Source: Flavipsychrobacter stenotrophus | Lineage (GTDB): Bacteria; Bacteroidota; Bacteroidia; Chitinophagales; Chitinophagaceae | DNA length: 64,000 nucleotides | Reading direction: 5' to 3' | Assembly (NCBI RefSeq): GCF_002954265.1 | Contig: NZ_PPSL01000002.1 | Location: 682,001-746,000 of the forward strand | In this document: piece after piece, positions 35,217-42,878 of the stretch | How the letters are laid out: every line of letters starts with the position of its first letter | Numbering within the stretch: the first letter of the stretch is position 1 | Made by a program: the position numbers and the translations under genes | Notes under the pieces: model-generated | What the model was told of the DNA's origin: nothing | Database searches by the model: none | Seen by the model: the letters and a program-made list of their open reading frames with translations, nothing else

Positions 35217-35275
35217 ATAAGCCACCGTGAATCCAAGCTTACACCTCTTCGAGGTGTCCTGGCACAATGGCTTAT
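35217..35275 (+). other. Nested hairpin after the tape measure gene
   Basis: Outer arms ATAAGCCA (35217-35224) and TGGCTTAT (35268-35275) enclose GTG/CAC pairing and an inner hairpin ACACCTC-TTC-GAGGTGT (35241-35257). It starts right after the tape measure stop. It may be a structured RNA end, a protein-binding site or an mRNA stabiliser; no T run follows. Confidence 0.5.
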
Positions 35276-35305
35276 CAATATCAAAGTTAGCTTTCAAATC
35301 AATTT

Positions 35306-35331
35306 AAACAGCGTTTAAACGCTGTTTTTTT
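35306..35331 (+). terminator. Terminator near the right end of the element
   Basis: A 22-base perfect palindrome AAACAGCGTTT/AAACGCTGTTT (35306-35327) followed by a T run to 35331. Confidence 0.8.
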
Positions 35332-35383
35332 ATGTACGTTTGTATCGAATTTTAATACAAGAATAAAATACGCACCCCTAAAA

Positions 35384-35465
35384 GTTTTACTTTTTAATGT
35401 GCCAACTATTTGAAATTCTCCATTTTAAGTTTAACTATTTGCTTTGCCTTTGTTTAACTTTTTGG
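35384..35465. repeat. Right-end transposase-binding-like sites
   Basis: GTTTTACTTTTTAA at 35384-35397 is the exact inverse of the left site at 24791-24804; with the adjoining GTGCCAA (35399-35405) it matches the left site at 24875-24896 at 20 of 22 positions. Two weaker inverted copies follow: GTTTAACTATTT at 35429-35440 and GTTTAACTTTTT at 35452-35463. Confidence 0.6.
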
Positions 35466-35484
35466 ATTTCCGATTATACTTATA

Positions 35485-35590
35485 CGCTGCAGCATCACCA
35501 AAAAGAAAATGGCACCCCATTGTCATTTGGTTATGTTTTATCCTTATTTTTGCATCCGTTTTGAGGGTGTATTAATTTATACCTGAAAAA
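35485..35590. other. Host intergenic DNA right of the element
   Basis: About 105 bases between the proposed element end and the rpmH promoter. No gene or repeat recognised; ATGGCACCCC and similar short words carry no known signal. Confidence 0.4.
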
Positions 35591-35622
35591 TTTGTCTGTT
35601 TACAGATAATCTTTTACCTTTG
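35591..35622 (+). promoter_or_regulatory. rpmH promoter
   Basis: TTTG (35591-35594), 20 bases, TACCTTTG (35615-35622): a near-ideal Bacteroidetes housekeeping promoter. Start of transcription would be about 35628, 30 bases before rpmH. It lies outside the mobile element. Confidence 0.75.
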
Positions 35623-35657
35623 CACTCCCTTTTAAAAATAAGATTAAAAATTAACGT

Positions 35658-35813
35658 ATGAAACGTACATATCAACCAAGCCGCCGTCGTCGTAAATCTG
35701 TTCATGGTTTCCGTAAGCGTATGGAATCTGCTAACGGCCGGAAAGTATTGGCATCTCGCCGCGCAAAAGGCCGCCACAAACTTACAGTATCAAGCGAAAG
35801 CCGTCTTAAGTAA
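35658..35813 (+). CDS. rpmH: 50S ribosomal protein L34
   Basis: A 51-residue, highly basic ribosomal protein: [20 protein letters not shown], then [20 protein letters not shown]. The length and sequence match bacterial L34 with the usual Bacteroidota Ser/Leu tail (VSSESRLK). It starts the conserved rpmH-rnpA-yidD order. The promoter with TACCTTTG box is 36 bases upstream. Confidence 0.95.
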   Translation: MKRTYQPSRRRRKSVHGFRKRMESANGRKVLASRRAKGRHKLTVSSESRLK

Positions 35814-35832
35814 TTAATTAAATCTTTCAGCC

Positions 35833-36240
35833 ATTCGTAATACTTTCAAAGTATATGAGCGGCTCAAACGAGAGCAGCATATTAACACGCTTTTCCTTAA
35901 GGGGAAAGCGTTTTCTGTTTTTCCGTTAAGAGTGGTTTATATTGCTGTTGCCCGCACCTCTGAAAAGGAGAGTCCTGTTAAAGCTGGATTTTCAGTTCCC
36001 AAAAAGAAATTTCGTAGTTCTGTTGATCGCCACCGCATTCGTCGCCTGATGGTAGAATCATGGCGGCTGAGTAAGGGCTCATTTTATCCTGAGATACCGT
36101 CCGGAATACAACTTCATATTTTCTTTATTTTCACAAATAATGAAATGCCGTCTTACGAGATAGTAGATAAGGCATTACAAGCTGGGATAGGAAAACTCAA
36201 AACTGTATTGCCAGCATTAGTCATGAGTGGTGACCAGTAA
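35833..36240 (+). CDS. rnpA: Ribonuclease P protein component (apparent AUU start)
   Basis: The protein subunit of RNase P, which with the RNA subunit matures the 5' ends of tRNAs. The frame reads IRNTFKVYERLKREQHINTL, FLKGKAFSVFPLRVVYIAVA, then AGFSVPKKKFRSSVDRHRIR, RLMVESWRL, which is RnpA throughout, including the basic RNR-like helix (here RHR). The conserved N-terminus RNTFKxxERLK is only reached if translation starts at ATT 35833: between the in-frame stop at 35815 and GTG 35932 there is no ATG, GTG or TTG. A GTG start would remove 33 conserved residues. The gap to rpmH is 19 bases. A base substitution of ATG to ATT (real or a sequencing error) is the alternative. Confidence 0.8.
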   Translation: MRNTFKVYERLKREQHINTLFLKGKAFSVFPLRVVYIAVARTSEKESPVKAGFSVPKKKFRSSVDRHRIRRLMVESWRLSKGSFYPEIPSGIQLHIFFIFTNNEMPSYEIVDKALQAGIGKLKTVLPALVMSGDQ

Positions 36241-36275
36241 CATGTTTCCTTATCTAAACAGAGCCGGTGATCAAT

Positions 36276-36497
36276 ATGAATAAACTATTTTCCATATTAT
36301 TTATCGCCTTCATCCGCTTTTATCAGGGAGCTATTTCTCCTTTCCTGGGAGCCAAATGCAGATTTACGCCTACCTGCAGCTCTTATGGAGTGGAAGCAAT
36401 TAAAAAACATGGGCCTTTCAAAGGCGGCTGGCTAACTTTCAAAAGATTTCTGAGTTGCCATCAATGGGGAAAAAGCGGCTATGATCCGGTACCATAG
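36276..36497 (+). CDS. yidD: Membrane protein insertion efficiency factor YidD
   Basis: A 73-residue protein: hydrophobic start ([20 protein letters not shown]), then [37 protein letters not shown] and [13 protein letters not shown]. The conserved three cysteines ([10 protein letters not shown] and CHQWG) mark YidD, which assists YidC-mediated membrane insertion at the inner membrane. ATG 36276 is used rather than GTG 36267. It follows rnpA in the conserved order; yidC is not in the window. Confidence 0.93.
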   Translation: MNKLFSILFIAFIRFYQGAISPFLGAKCRFTPTCSSYGVEAIKKHGPFKGGWLTFKRFLSCHQWGKSGYDPVP

Positions 36498-36665
36498 TTT
36501 ATATTTGTCTGTCAAAACACGATGGACCTGTTAACCGGTACTTAAAAAGCATAAAACTAACTATTAGTTAAACTTATTGCTTTTATGTCATATAATAGCA
36601 CCCATTTGTAATAAGTCCTATTTTTAGACAAACAATCACTGCTCCATAACCAAGAATTTATACCT

Positions 36666-37262
36666 ATGTTTTATTCTTTTAAAGGATTCGTACCCGTTGT
36701 AGATCCATCGTCTTTCGTTCATCCGCAAGCCGCCGTTACGGGAAATGTCACTATCGGGAAAAATGTATATGTTGGTCCGGGAGCCGCAATCCGCGGCGAC
36801 TGGGGCGGTATTATAATAGAAGATGGCTGTAACGTACAGGAAAACTGTACCATACACATGTTCCCCGGAATTACACTTACACTGAGGGAAGGGGCTCATA
36901 TTGGCCACGGAGCTATAATACACGGTGCAAGTATAGGCCGCAACGTATTGGTAGGTATGAACTCGGTTATAATGGATGATGTAGAGATAGGAGATGAGTG
37001 TATTATTGGCGCTATGACATTCATTAATACCAATACAAAAATACCAGCCCGATCGCTTGTTGTGGGCAATCCGGGAAAGATAATAAACGAAGTTAGCGAT
37101 GAGATGATAGCCTGGAAAACCAAGGGAACAGCACTATACCAAAGCCTACCAAAAGACTGTTTTGATAGCCTGATAGCCTGCGAGCCGCTCACCGAAATTC
37201 CTACTTACAGACCTACTCAGGAATCCCTTTTTGATACCTGGGAGAAAATAAAAAAAGGATAA
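36666..37262 (+). CDS. Gamma-carbonic-anhydrase-like hexapeptide protein (PaaY/YrdA family)
   Basis: A 198-residue left-handed beta-helix protein with hexapeptide repeats (GNVTIGKNVYVGPGAAIRGD, VQENCTIHMFPG, HIGHGAIIHGASIGRNVLVG). The three zinc histidines of gamma carbonic anhydrases correspond to the H in CTIH and the two in HIGHGAIIHG, all present. A C-terminal helix (DTWEKIKKG) follows. PaaY-type members have thioesterase or anhydrase activity; the exact substrate is not readable. Confidence 0.85.
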   Translation: MFYSFKGFVPVVDPSSFVHPQAAVTGNVTIGKNVYVGPGAAIRGDWGGIIIEDGCNVQENCTIHMFPGITLTLREGAHIGHGAIIHGASIGRNVLVGMNSVIMDDVEIGDECIIGAMTFINTNTKIPARSLVVGNPGKIINEVSDEMIAWKTKGTALYQSLPKDCFDSLIACEPLTEIPTYRPTQESLFDTWEKIKKG

Positions 37263-37302
37263 ATTTACTGTTGTAAATTATTGACTTGCAAATAATTATA
37301 TT

Positions 37303-37335
37303 AAAAAAGCCTCGTATTTCATACGAGGCTTTTTT
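37303..37335. terminator. Bidirectional terminator
   Basis: Perfect 15-bp stem AAAAAAGCCTCGTAT (37303-37317) and its complement (37321-37335), loop TTC. A/T runs at both sides let it serve the convergent genes. Confidence 0.9.
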
Positions 37336-37358
37336 AATTTCAAAATTTCTATTGAAAA

Positions 37359-37727
37359 TTAGTTAGCAGAATCATCAGAATGAACCAATTCATTTACAAA
37401 CTTAGCTACAGAAGCAATACGCGCATGATTCAATGCATAATGGATGAACTTACCATCACGCTCAGTGATCACGATATTTGCACGACGTAATATAGCCAAA
37501 TGCTGAGATGCTACAGACTGCTCAAGACGTAATTTTACATAAATGTCAGTTACATTCATGCGTTTGTTTTCTTCAAGCAATTTCACGATCTGCTGACGCA
37601 ATTTGTGATTGATAGCCCTAAGAGTCATAGCTGCGTTTTTAACAGCTACGTAATCCAACTTAATGTGTTCACTTGATCCTTCGTTTTTGCGAATAACCAA
37701 AGTGTTTGCGGATACCGTCGTTTCCAT
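37359..37727 (-). CDS. ArsR-family winged-helix regulator
   Basis: A 122-residue DNA-binding protein. The winged helix spans about residues 35-105: LRQQIVKLLEENKRMNVTDI, YVKLRLEQSVASQHLAILRR (recognition helix) and ANIVITERDGKFIHYALNH (wing). No ArsR metal-site cysteine (CVC-type) is present, so it is probably not a metal sensor of the classic kind. It is monocistronic; its targets are unknown. The upstream 190 bases are AT-rich without a clear operator. Confidence 0.85.
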   Translation of the reverse strand: METTVSANTLVIRKNEGSSEHIKLDYVAVKNAAMTLRAINHKLRQQIVKLLEENKRMNVTDIYVKLRLEQSVASQHLAILRRANIVITERDGKFIHYALNHARIASVAKFVNELVHSDDSAN

Positions 37728-37923
37728 TAATTAAAATTTACGATGTTAATTGAAAATAAATATGAACTATTTCACTACCGTTAGATATTCACTAAACGAA
37801 TATTATGCAAACATACGCAATTGCAAAGATATGACTGCTCTTAGATATTCTAAAAATGTGTTAACTCAGCGTTAAAATGTGGATAAAAAAATGATTTATA
37901 ACTTATAAATCATTCATTTTCAT

Positions 37924-38592
37924 TTACTTATGAGTGTAAACTTGTTTAAGATAAAATGGCTCTGCTGTGGATAAATTTACAATATTATTACATTTATATT
38001 CTTCAAAAGAATAAAAAACCCACTCTTTAATGTCAATATTTACATTAGGATGCACATAGATATTTTCTGAATATTTTTCATGATTCTCTAATGCAAAGTT
38101 ATCACTTATCAAACATATATCACTATTATTGCCAATGTACTCTCCAAGTTCTGATTCCATTATGTGTTTTGCAATAACAGTATTCTGGAAACCATTATCG
38201 AAGCAGCTAATAAAATATTCCCTCTCCCTTGCTAATAATAGAGGTACATACATCTTATATTTTGTGCCTAGTTGACGATAAGCCTGATAGGCCAATAAAG
38301 TGAGTTTATTATCTAACAACAGAGGAATATTTAATGCATAACAAAGCCCTTTAGCTGTAGCTACGCCTATTCTAAGCCCAGTGTAAGACCCCGGTCCCGC
38401 ACACACTACTATTCCCGACAACTGAGTCATTATTATACCCGCTTCCGCCAACACGGCATCTATCATAATATTAATAGCACTTGCATGATTTCTAGACTCT
38501 GAGTTAAGCCTGGTGCAGATCAGTTGGCCATCAAGGGCAAGAGAAACACTGCTTGTGTCTCCCGACGTATCGATATGTAAAAGATATTTCAT
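37924..38592 (-). CDS. tsaB: tRNA threonylcarbamoyladenosine biosynthesis protein TsaB
   Basis: A 222-residue ASKHA-fold protein needed with TsaD, TsaE and TsaC for t6A37 in tRNAs reading ANN codons. Recognised from YLLHIDTSGDTSSVSLALDG, LSGIVVCAGPGSYTGLRIGV and ATAKGLCYALNIPLLLDNKL. A minus-strand TACCTTTG box at 38604-38611 lies just before the start. The 3' half is more divergent and AT-rich than usual but the length is normal. Confidence 0.9.
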   Translation of the reverse strand: MKYLLHIDTSGDTSSVSLALDGQLICTRLNSESRNHASAINIMIDAVLAEAGIIMTQLSGIVVCAGPGSYTGLRIGVATAKGLCYALNIPLLLDNKLTLLAYQAYRQLGTKYKMYVPLLLAREREYFISCFDNGFQNTVIAKHIMESELGEYIGNNSDICLISDNFALENHEKYSENIYVHPNVNIDIKEWVFYSFEEYKCNNIVNLSTAEPFYLKQVYTHK

Positions 38593-38716
38593 TTTCTGAG
38601 CTGCAAAGGTAAGTGATGAAACAAGTTAAAAGTAAAAACTGACAACCTAAAAATAGGCCGCAGGCCAACATTGATGATGAGGTGATATCACAAAGACAAT
38701 TTTATTAGCTTTACAC

Positions 38717-39097
38717 ATGGAAAAGAAAATCATCAGAACAGCTAACGCACCCGCACCAATAGGCCCATATAATCAGGCAGTAAGTTTTGGCAATATGTTA
38801 TTCATCTCAGGCCAAATAGCACTGGATCCTGCTACAGGAAATTTGGTGCAAGATAGCATTGCTGCAGAAACAACACTGGTAATGAAAAATCTGGAAGCCA
38901 TACTCAAAGAAGCCGGTATGGATTTTTCAAATGTGCTGAAAACAACCATATTTCTTATGGATATGGGACAATTCGGTGCAGTTAACGAGATCTACGGCAG
39001 CTATTTTACAGCTGATCCTCCAGCCCGGGAAACCGTACAGGTATCTGGATTACCAAAAGGAGTACAGGTGGAAATTAGTATGATTGCCGCTAAATAA
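38717..39097 (+). CDS. ridA: RidA family reactive-intermediate deaminase
   Basis: A 126-residue trimeric enzyme that hydrolyses reactive enamine/imine intermediates made by PLP enzymes such as threonine dehydratase. Family marks: APAPIGPYNQAV (Y18), LFISGQIALDPATGNLV, and the catalytic arginine R104 in PPARETVQVSGLPKG, with E119 at the end. Full length with no oddities. It is divergent from tsaB and ends at a strong terminator. Confidence 0.93.
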   Translation: MEKKIIRTANAPAPIGPYNQAVSFGNMLFISGQIALDPATGNLVQDSIAAETTLVMKNLEAILKEAGMDFSNVLKTTIFLMDMGQFGAVNEIYGSYFTADPPARETVQVSGLPKGVQVEISMIAAK

Positions 39098-39170
39098 TCG
39101 GACATTACGGGTATAAAATCAACAAAACATTCTCCCTGATAACAAGGCGGGAAGCTATAAGTATTGATTC

Positions 39171-39212
39171 ACAGTGCCACTCTCCCTTACCGGTAGAGTG
39201 GCACTGTTTTTT
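39171..39212 (+). terminator. Terminator of ridA
   Basis: 13-bp perfect stem ACAGTGCCACTCT (39171-39183) with 39195-39207, 11-base loop, T run to 39212. Confidence 0.85.
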
Positions 39213-39243
39213 ATTGTTGCTTACCTGACAAAATATATATGAT

Positions 39244-39828
39244 ATGAAAAGTAAGCTACTAGTATTCGCACTAATAAGTTTTATGTCGGTAAAAAGCTAC
39301 GCCACCATGGTTGTAGTTACTATTAGCGGCACAACATTTTCTCCTGCAACTTTCGTTGTAGATCCCGGGGATACCATAAAATGGGTGGCGGGAACAGGTT
39401 CCCACAGCACAATAAGTGCCACTATCCCTTCAGGTGCCGCACCGTGGAATAGCTTGCTCGATGGCTCTACTCCCTTCTTTCTATATATACCATCGGTTTC
39501 CGGTGACTACACTTATAGGTGTGGCACTCATGGTGAGGAAGGGGCGTTTACTGTAACCACGCCCGCAGAAGTGGGCTATGTTGACCGTAATTTATTTTCC
39601 ATTTCACCCAATCCTGCTTCGGGAAAGATCCAAATTCAATTTGTCGAAACAAACAACCCGGCAACCGTAACCATTCTTGACTTTACAGGTCGCCAATTAT
39701 TATCAGAGAAGTTGGCTACCGGAGCTCAGGCAGAAATTGATATATCTATAATACCAAACGGCAACTACATTGTTGGTATTATACAAAATGGAAAAACAAC
39801 TTCGAGTCTTCTGTGTATTACCAAGTAG
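39244..39828 (+). CDS. Secreted cupredoxin-like protein with T9SS sorting domain
   Basis: A 194-residue protein: signal peptide (MKSKLLVFALISFMSVKSYA), a cupredoxin/plastocyanin domain (residues 21-106) and a T9SS type A domain (LFSISPNPASGKIQIQF to IPNGNYIVGIIQNG). Copper ligands H54 (GTGSHST), C93 and H96 (YRCGTH) are present, but the axial Met expected a few residues after H96 is replaced (GEEGAF). It probably sits on the cell surface and binds copper or shuttles electrons; this is inference from fold. Confidence 0.82.
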   Translation: MKSKLLVFALISFMSVKSYATMVVVTISGTTFSPATFVVDPGDTIKWVAGTGSHSTISATIPSGAAPWNSLLDGSTPFFLYIPSVSGDYTYRCGTHGEEGAFTVTTPAEVGYVDRNLFSISPNPASGKIQIQFVETNNPATVTILDFTGRQLLSEKLATGAQAEIDISIIPNGNYIVGIIQNGKTTSSLLCITK

Positions 39829-39916
39829 AGTGCAATGATTGTCTGTACGACCCACCCTTCGAATAACATGATGGGTTTATCTGCAATTATTAGCCAATTT
39901 GGGATTAGGGAAATAT

Positions 39917-39961
39917 TTTTAAAATTCGGACAAATGTTGTAATTTTGTTGGACAAATGTCC
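39917..39961 (+). promoter_or_regulatory. parS promoter with flanking operator repeats
   Basis: TAATTTTG (39940-39947) is a -7 box with TTTT (39917-39920) at the -33 distance of 19. Two direct copies of GGACAAATGT (39928-39937 and 39950-39959), 22 bases apart, bracket the -7 box; the second continues to GGACAAATGTCC. They fit antitoxin autoregulation sites. Confidence 0.55.
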
Positions 39962-39965
39962 GGTT

Positions 39966-40499
39966 ATGGCAACTCAGAGAAAAGAAAAAAGCTACACCAC
40001 TCCCGAAGCAAGCGAATCTCAACAGCTCCATGAGCCAATGATCGCATATACAATAAGCAGCAATAGTGCGGCATCCCGCACTATTGGCATGATGGGTATG
40101 GCCGGAAAAAAAGATTTTGACTCCATTAAAAATGAAAATGATTTTATAAGCATAATAAGAAGCGGTATACCCAAGCAGGCAATGACGCACTTGATGGATG
40201 TTGCGGATCTTACACTTTTAGAAATGGCTATTATTACACACACCTCCGATAGAACTCTGCACAGGTATAAGCCACAGCAAAAGCTCTCTCAGGAGCAATC
40301 TGAAAGAATGATAGAACTGGCAAGGCTGTATAGCAGGGGTGAAGAAGTTTTTGGTTCTATTGAAGCGTTTCGCCAATGGATGGATGCTGTATTGCTTCCG
40401 TTGGGTAATAAAAAGCCTAAGGCTTTTTTAGACACATCATTAGGCATAAATATGCTGCTTGATGAGATTGGCAGAATAGAAAATGGGATATTCGCATGA
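39966..40499 (+). CDS. parS: Xre/ParS-type antitoxin (DUF2384)
   Basis: A 177-residue antitoxin. The N-terminal Xre-like part (residues 50-110: IIRSGIPKQAMTHLMDVADL, THTSDRTLHRYKPQQKLS) binds DNA, and the C-terminal DUF2384 toxin-binding part reads ARLYSRGEEVFGSIEAFRQW and LDTSLGINMLLDEIGRIENG. It overlaps the RES toxin gene by four bases (ATGA). Start ATG 39966 lies directly after the putative operator; an upstream ATG at 39945... is in the promoter. Confidence 0.88.
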   Translation: MATQRKEKSYTTPEASESQQLHEPMIAYTISSNSAASRTIGMMGMAGKKDFDSIKNENDFISIIRSGIPKQAMTHLMDVADLTLLEMAIITHTSDRTLHRYKPQQKLSQEQSERMIELARLYSRGEEVFGSIEAFRQWMDAVLLPLGNKKPKAFLDTSLGINMLLDEIGRIENGIFA

Positions 40500-40966
40500 T
40501 GCTGGTATATAGAATTGCCAGTTGCCAGCATATAAATGACCTTTCAGGCAAGGGAGCTGCACTGTATGGTGGCAGGTGGAATAGCAAAGACATCCATATG
40601 GTATATACCGCTGAAAGTGCTGCACTGGCGCTGCTGGAAACTGTAGTACACATTGGTAAAATACCTGAACGTGGTTATTGCATGATAACGATAAAGATCC
40701 CTTCAGACAAAATACTTAGAACTAAACCTGACAAACTTCCGGCTGATTGGCATAAAAATCCTGCACCAGATATTTTAAAAACGTTCGGCGACCAATATAT
40801 TGATGAAGGGAAATACGTTGCAATGCAAGTGCCGTCTGTAATTATGCCCGAGGGGCATAATTTTCTCCTCAACCCTGCCCATGCTGATTTTAAAAAAGTA
40901 AAAATAACTGCACAACGTACTTTGACAATAGACGAAAGGCTACTGCATGCCAGGGGCATACAGTAG
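40496..40966 (+). CDS. RES-domain toxin
   Basis: A 156-residue toxin of the RES family, which degrades cellular NAD+. The family is named for conserved Arg, Glu and Ser, here R6 (LVYRIAS), E48 (ALLETVVH) and S114 (MQVPSVIMP), with YGGRWNS and NFLLNPAHADF also typical. It overlaps the antitoxin stop by four bases, giving coupled translation. Length is standard. Confidence 0.9.
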   Translation: MMLVYRIASCQHINDLSGKGAALYGGRWNSKDIHMVYTAESAALALLETVVHIGKIPERGYCMITIKIPSDKILRTKPDKLPADWHKNPAPDILKTFGDQYIDEGKYVAMQVPSVIMPEGHNFLLNPAHADFKKVKITAQRTLTIDERLLHARGIQ

Positions 40967-40974
40967 CCTTTTAA
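40935..40974. terminator. Terminator overlapping the RES toxin stop codon
   Basis: Stem AAAGGCTACTG (40935-40945) with CAGTAGCCTTT (40961-40971), 15-base loop, T-rich tail. The right arm contains the toxin stop codon. It lies between convergent genes, so it may also stop glnS transcription. Confidence 0.65.
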
Positions 40975-40988
40975 TTTTCATTGATCAA

Positions 40989-42650
40989 TTATCCCTTTTT
41001 TGTTTCCTTAGCCCATGTGTCTTTAAGCCCTACAGTACGATTAAACACTATCTTACCGGCAGTGCTATCCTTATCCACACAGTAATAGCCCTTTCTCATA
41101 AACTGGTAACATTCTCCCGGTTTTGCTTTGGCAAGAGACGGCTCTATATACACCGACGGTACCACCTGCAATGCATCGGGATTAATGTATTCTTTAAAAT
41201 CACCCTCTTCGCTGGATGGATCTTCCACTTTGAATAAACGATCATAGTTGCGCACTTCTGCTGTAAGCGCATGTGCCACACTGATCCAATGGATAGTACC
41301 CTTAACGGTCAATCCGCTGATATCATTACCACTCTTGCTCTCAGGCAGGTAAGTGCAATGAACTTCTATTACATTTCCCTGTTCATCTTTTTTACAACCT
41401 TCACATTTTACTATATAAGCACCCTTCAGACGAACCATATTGCCGGGAGTAAGGCGGAAGAATTTCTTAGGCGCATCTTCCATAAAATCATCGCGCTCTA
41501 TCCACAATTCTTTACTGAACGGAACAGAACGAGTACCATTAGGTGTCTCGGGATTATTCTCAATCTCAAATACATCACCGCTTTCTTCATAGTTAGTAAT
41601 GATCATTTTCACAGGGTCAAGCACTGCCATTACGCGATCTGTAACCTTGTTCAGATGTTCTCTTACGCAAAACTCCAGCAAGCTCAGGTCTATCATGTTC
41701 TCACGCTTGGCGATACCTACCGTTTCGCAAAGGTTACGGATAGCCTCAGGAGGGTAACCACGGCGGCGCATACCACTGATAGTAGGCATGCGCGGGTCGT
41801 CCCATGAGGTAACGTAACCCTCGTTGACCAACTTCAGCAACTTGCGCTTGCTCATTACCGTGTAAGTAAGATTAAGGCGTGCAAACTCGTACTGCTTTGA
41901 CGGGAATATACCCAGCTGCTCAATGAACCAGTTGTATAAAGGACGGTGATGAATAAATTCCAGCGTGCAGATAGAGTGTGTGATCTCCTCTATGCTATCA
42001 CTTTCACCGTGTGCAAAGTCATACATCGGGTACAGACACCACTTGTCACCAGTACGGTGATGGTGAGCATGCTTGATACGGTAAATAACAGGGTCGCGAA
42101 GCAATAGGTTAGGGTGTGCCATATCTATCTTGGCGCGCAAAACCTTGGCACCATCTTCATACTTACCATCGCGCATCTCTTCAAATATCCGCAGGTTATC
42201 TTCTATACTACGGCCACGGAACGGGCTATCTGAACCCGCCTGAAAAGTAGACCCTTTTGTTGCCGCTATTTCTTCAGGCGTCCTGTCATCTACATACGCA
42301 GCACCCTTCTCAATTAGAGTTACAGCAAAATTATAGATCTTATCAAAATAGTCTGATGCGTAGAACTCATTATCCCATTTGAACCCCAACCACTCTATAT
42401 CTTTCTTTATGCTCTCTACATATTCAGTTTCTTCGGTAGTTGGGTTGGTGTCATCAAAACGAAGATTACACTTACCATTGTATTTCTTAGCCAATCCAAA
42501 ATTGAGGCAGATGGATTTTGCATGGCCGATATGGAGATAACCATTGGGCTCAGGAGGAAAACGTGTTTGCACGCGACCGCCATTTACGCCTTCAGCAATA
42601 TCTTTTTCTATTATTTCTTCAATAAAATTGAGCGATTTCTCTTCTGCCAT
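40989..42650 (-). CDS. glnS: Glutaminyl-tRNA synthetase
   Basis: A 553-residue class I synthetase that charges tRNA-Gln. HIGH occurs at residues 40-43 ([20 protein letters not shown]), the KMSKS equivalent is [10 protein letters not shown] near residue 263, and the catalytic region has [20 protein letters not shown]. The C-terminal anticodon-binding beta-barrels are present. [20 protein letters not shown] is a typical start. A minus-strand TATATTTG box at 42671-42678 precedes it. Length normal. Confidence 0.95.
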   Translation of the reverse strand: MAEEKSLNFIEEIIEKDIAEGVNGGRVQTRFPPEPNGYLHIGHAKSICLNFGLAKKYNGKCNLRFDDTNPTTEETEYVESIKKDIEWLGFKWDNEFYASDYFDKIYNFAVTLIEKGAAYVDDRTPEEIAATKGSTFQAGSDSPFRGRSIEDNLRIFEEMRDGKYEDGAKVLRAKIDMAHPNLLLRDPVIYRIKHAHHHRTGDKWCLYPMYDFAHGESDSIEEITHSICTLEFIHHRPLYNWFIEQLGIFPSKQYEFARLNLTYTVMSKRKLLKLVNEGYVTSWDDPRMPTISGMRRRGYPPEAIRNLCETVGIAKRENMIDLSLLEFCVREHLNKVTDRVMAVLDPVKMIITNYEESGDVFEIENNPETPNGTRSVPFSKELWIERDDFMEDAPKKFFRLTPGNMVRLKGAYIVKCEGCKKDEQGNVIEVHCTYLPESKSGNDISGLTVKGTIHWISVAHALTAEVRNYDRLFKVEDPSSEEGDFKEYINPDALQVVPSVYIEPSLAKAKPGECYQFMRKGYYCVDKDSTAGKIVFNRTVGLKDTWAKETKKG

Positions 42651-42800
42651 TATATTATCTGTTGTAGCTGCAAATATACGCCGTAGAATTTATGGTTATA
42701 GCGGCATAGCAAAACACCCGCCAACAAAGAGATTGACAACTCAAAACTAAAAAATCGCTCCCCGTAGTCTTTTATAACATTCTATTAAATGAATGCCTAG

Positions 42801-42831
42801 TTTGAGGTTACCTAGGTTAAACGTATTTTTG
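42801..42831 (+). promoter_or_regulatory. Promoter of the glucosaminidase-hpt operon
   Basis: TTTG (42801-42804), 19 bases, TATTTTTG (42824-42831) is an exact match to the Bacteroidetes consensus. A dyad CCTAG/CTAGG region (42796-42814) overlaps the -33 box. Confidence 0.7.
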
Positions 42832-42878
42832 CAGCATTCCCATATAAATAAATTTACTTTCAATATAAATATTGTTCA

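Larger units (their letters stand above)
24780..35477. mobile_element. Mu-like transposable element/prophage remnant (about 10.7 kb)
   Basis: The segment carries a divergent repressor/Cro control region, a MuA-type DDE transposase, a MuB-type ATPase, small accessory genes, a five-repeat protein, and a tape measure gene, all + strand except the repressor and a small membrane protein. Both ends hold copies of TTAAAAAGTAAAAC in inverted orientation, as expected for transposase-binding sites. The bounds are proposed from these sites and a flanking 7-base direct repeat ACTTATA; the exact end bases are not certain and do not show clean TG/CA termini. It sits between two host genes transcribed away from it, upstream of the rpmH promoter. 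Confidence 0.7.

Noticed and set aside
35217-35275. Integron attC-like site
   Set aside because: It has a bulged stem, but no integrase, no core RYYYAAC/GTTRRRY sites and no cassette array are present.
35932-36240. rnpA starting at GTG 35932 (102 residues)
   Set aside because: This drops 33 residues that match the conserved RnpA N-terminus; the upstream frame is clearly coding.
36896-37192. A 98-codon minus-strand frame within the gamma-carbonic-anhydrase-like gene
   Set aside because: Antisense shadow of hexapeptide repeats; the + strand product is an obvious family member.
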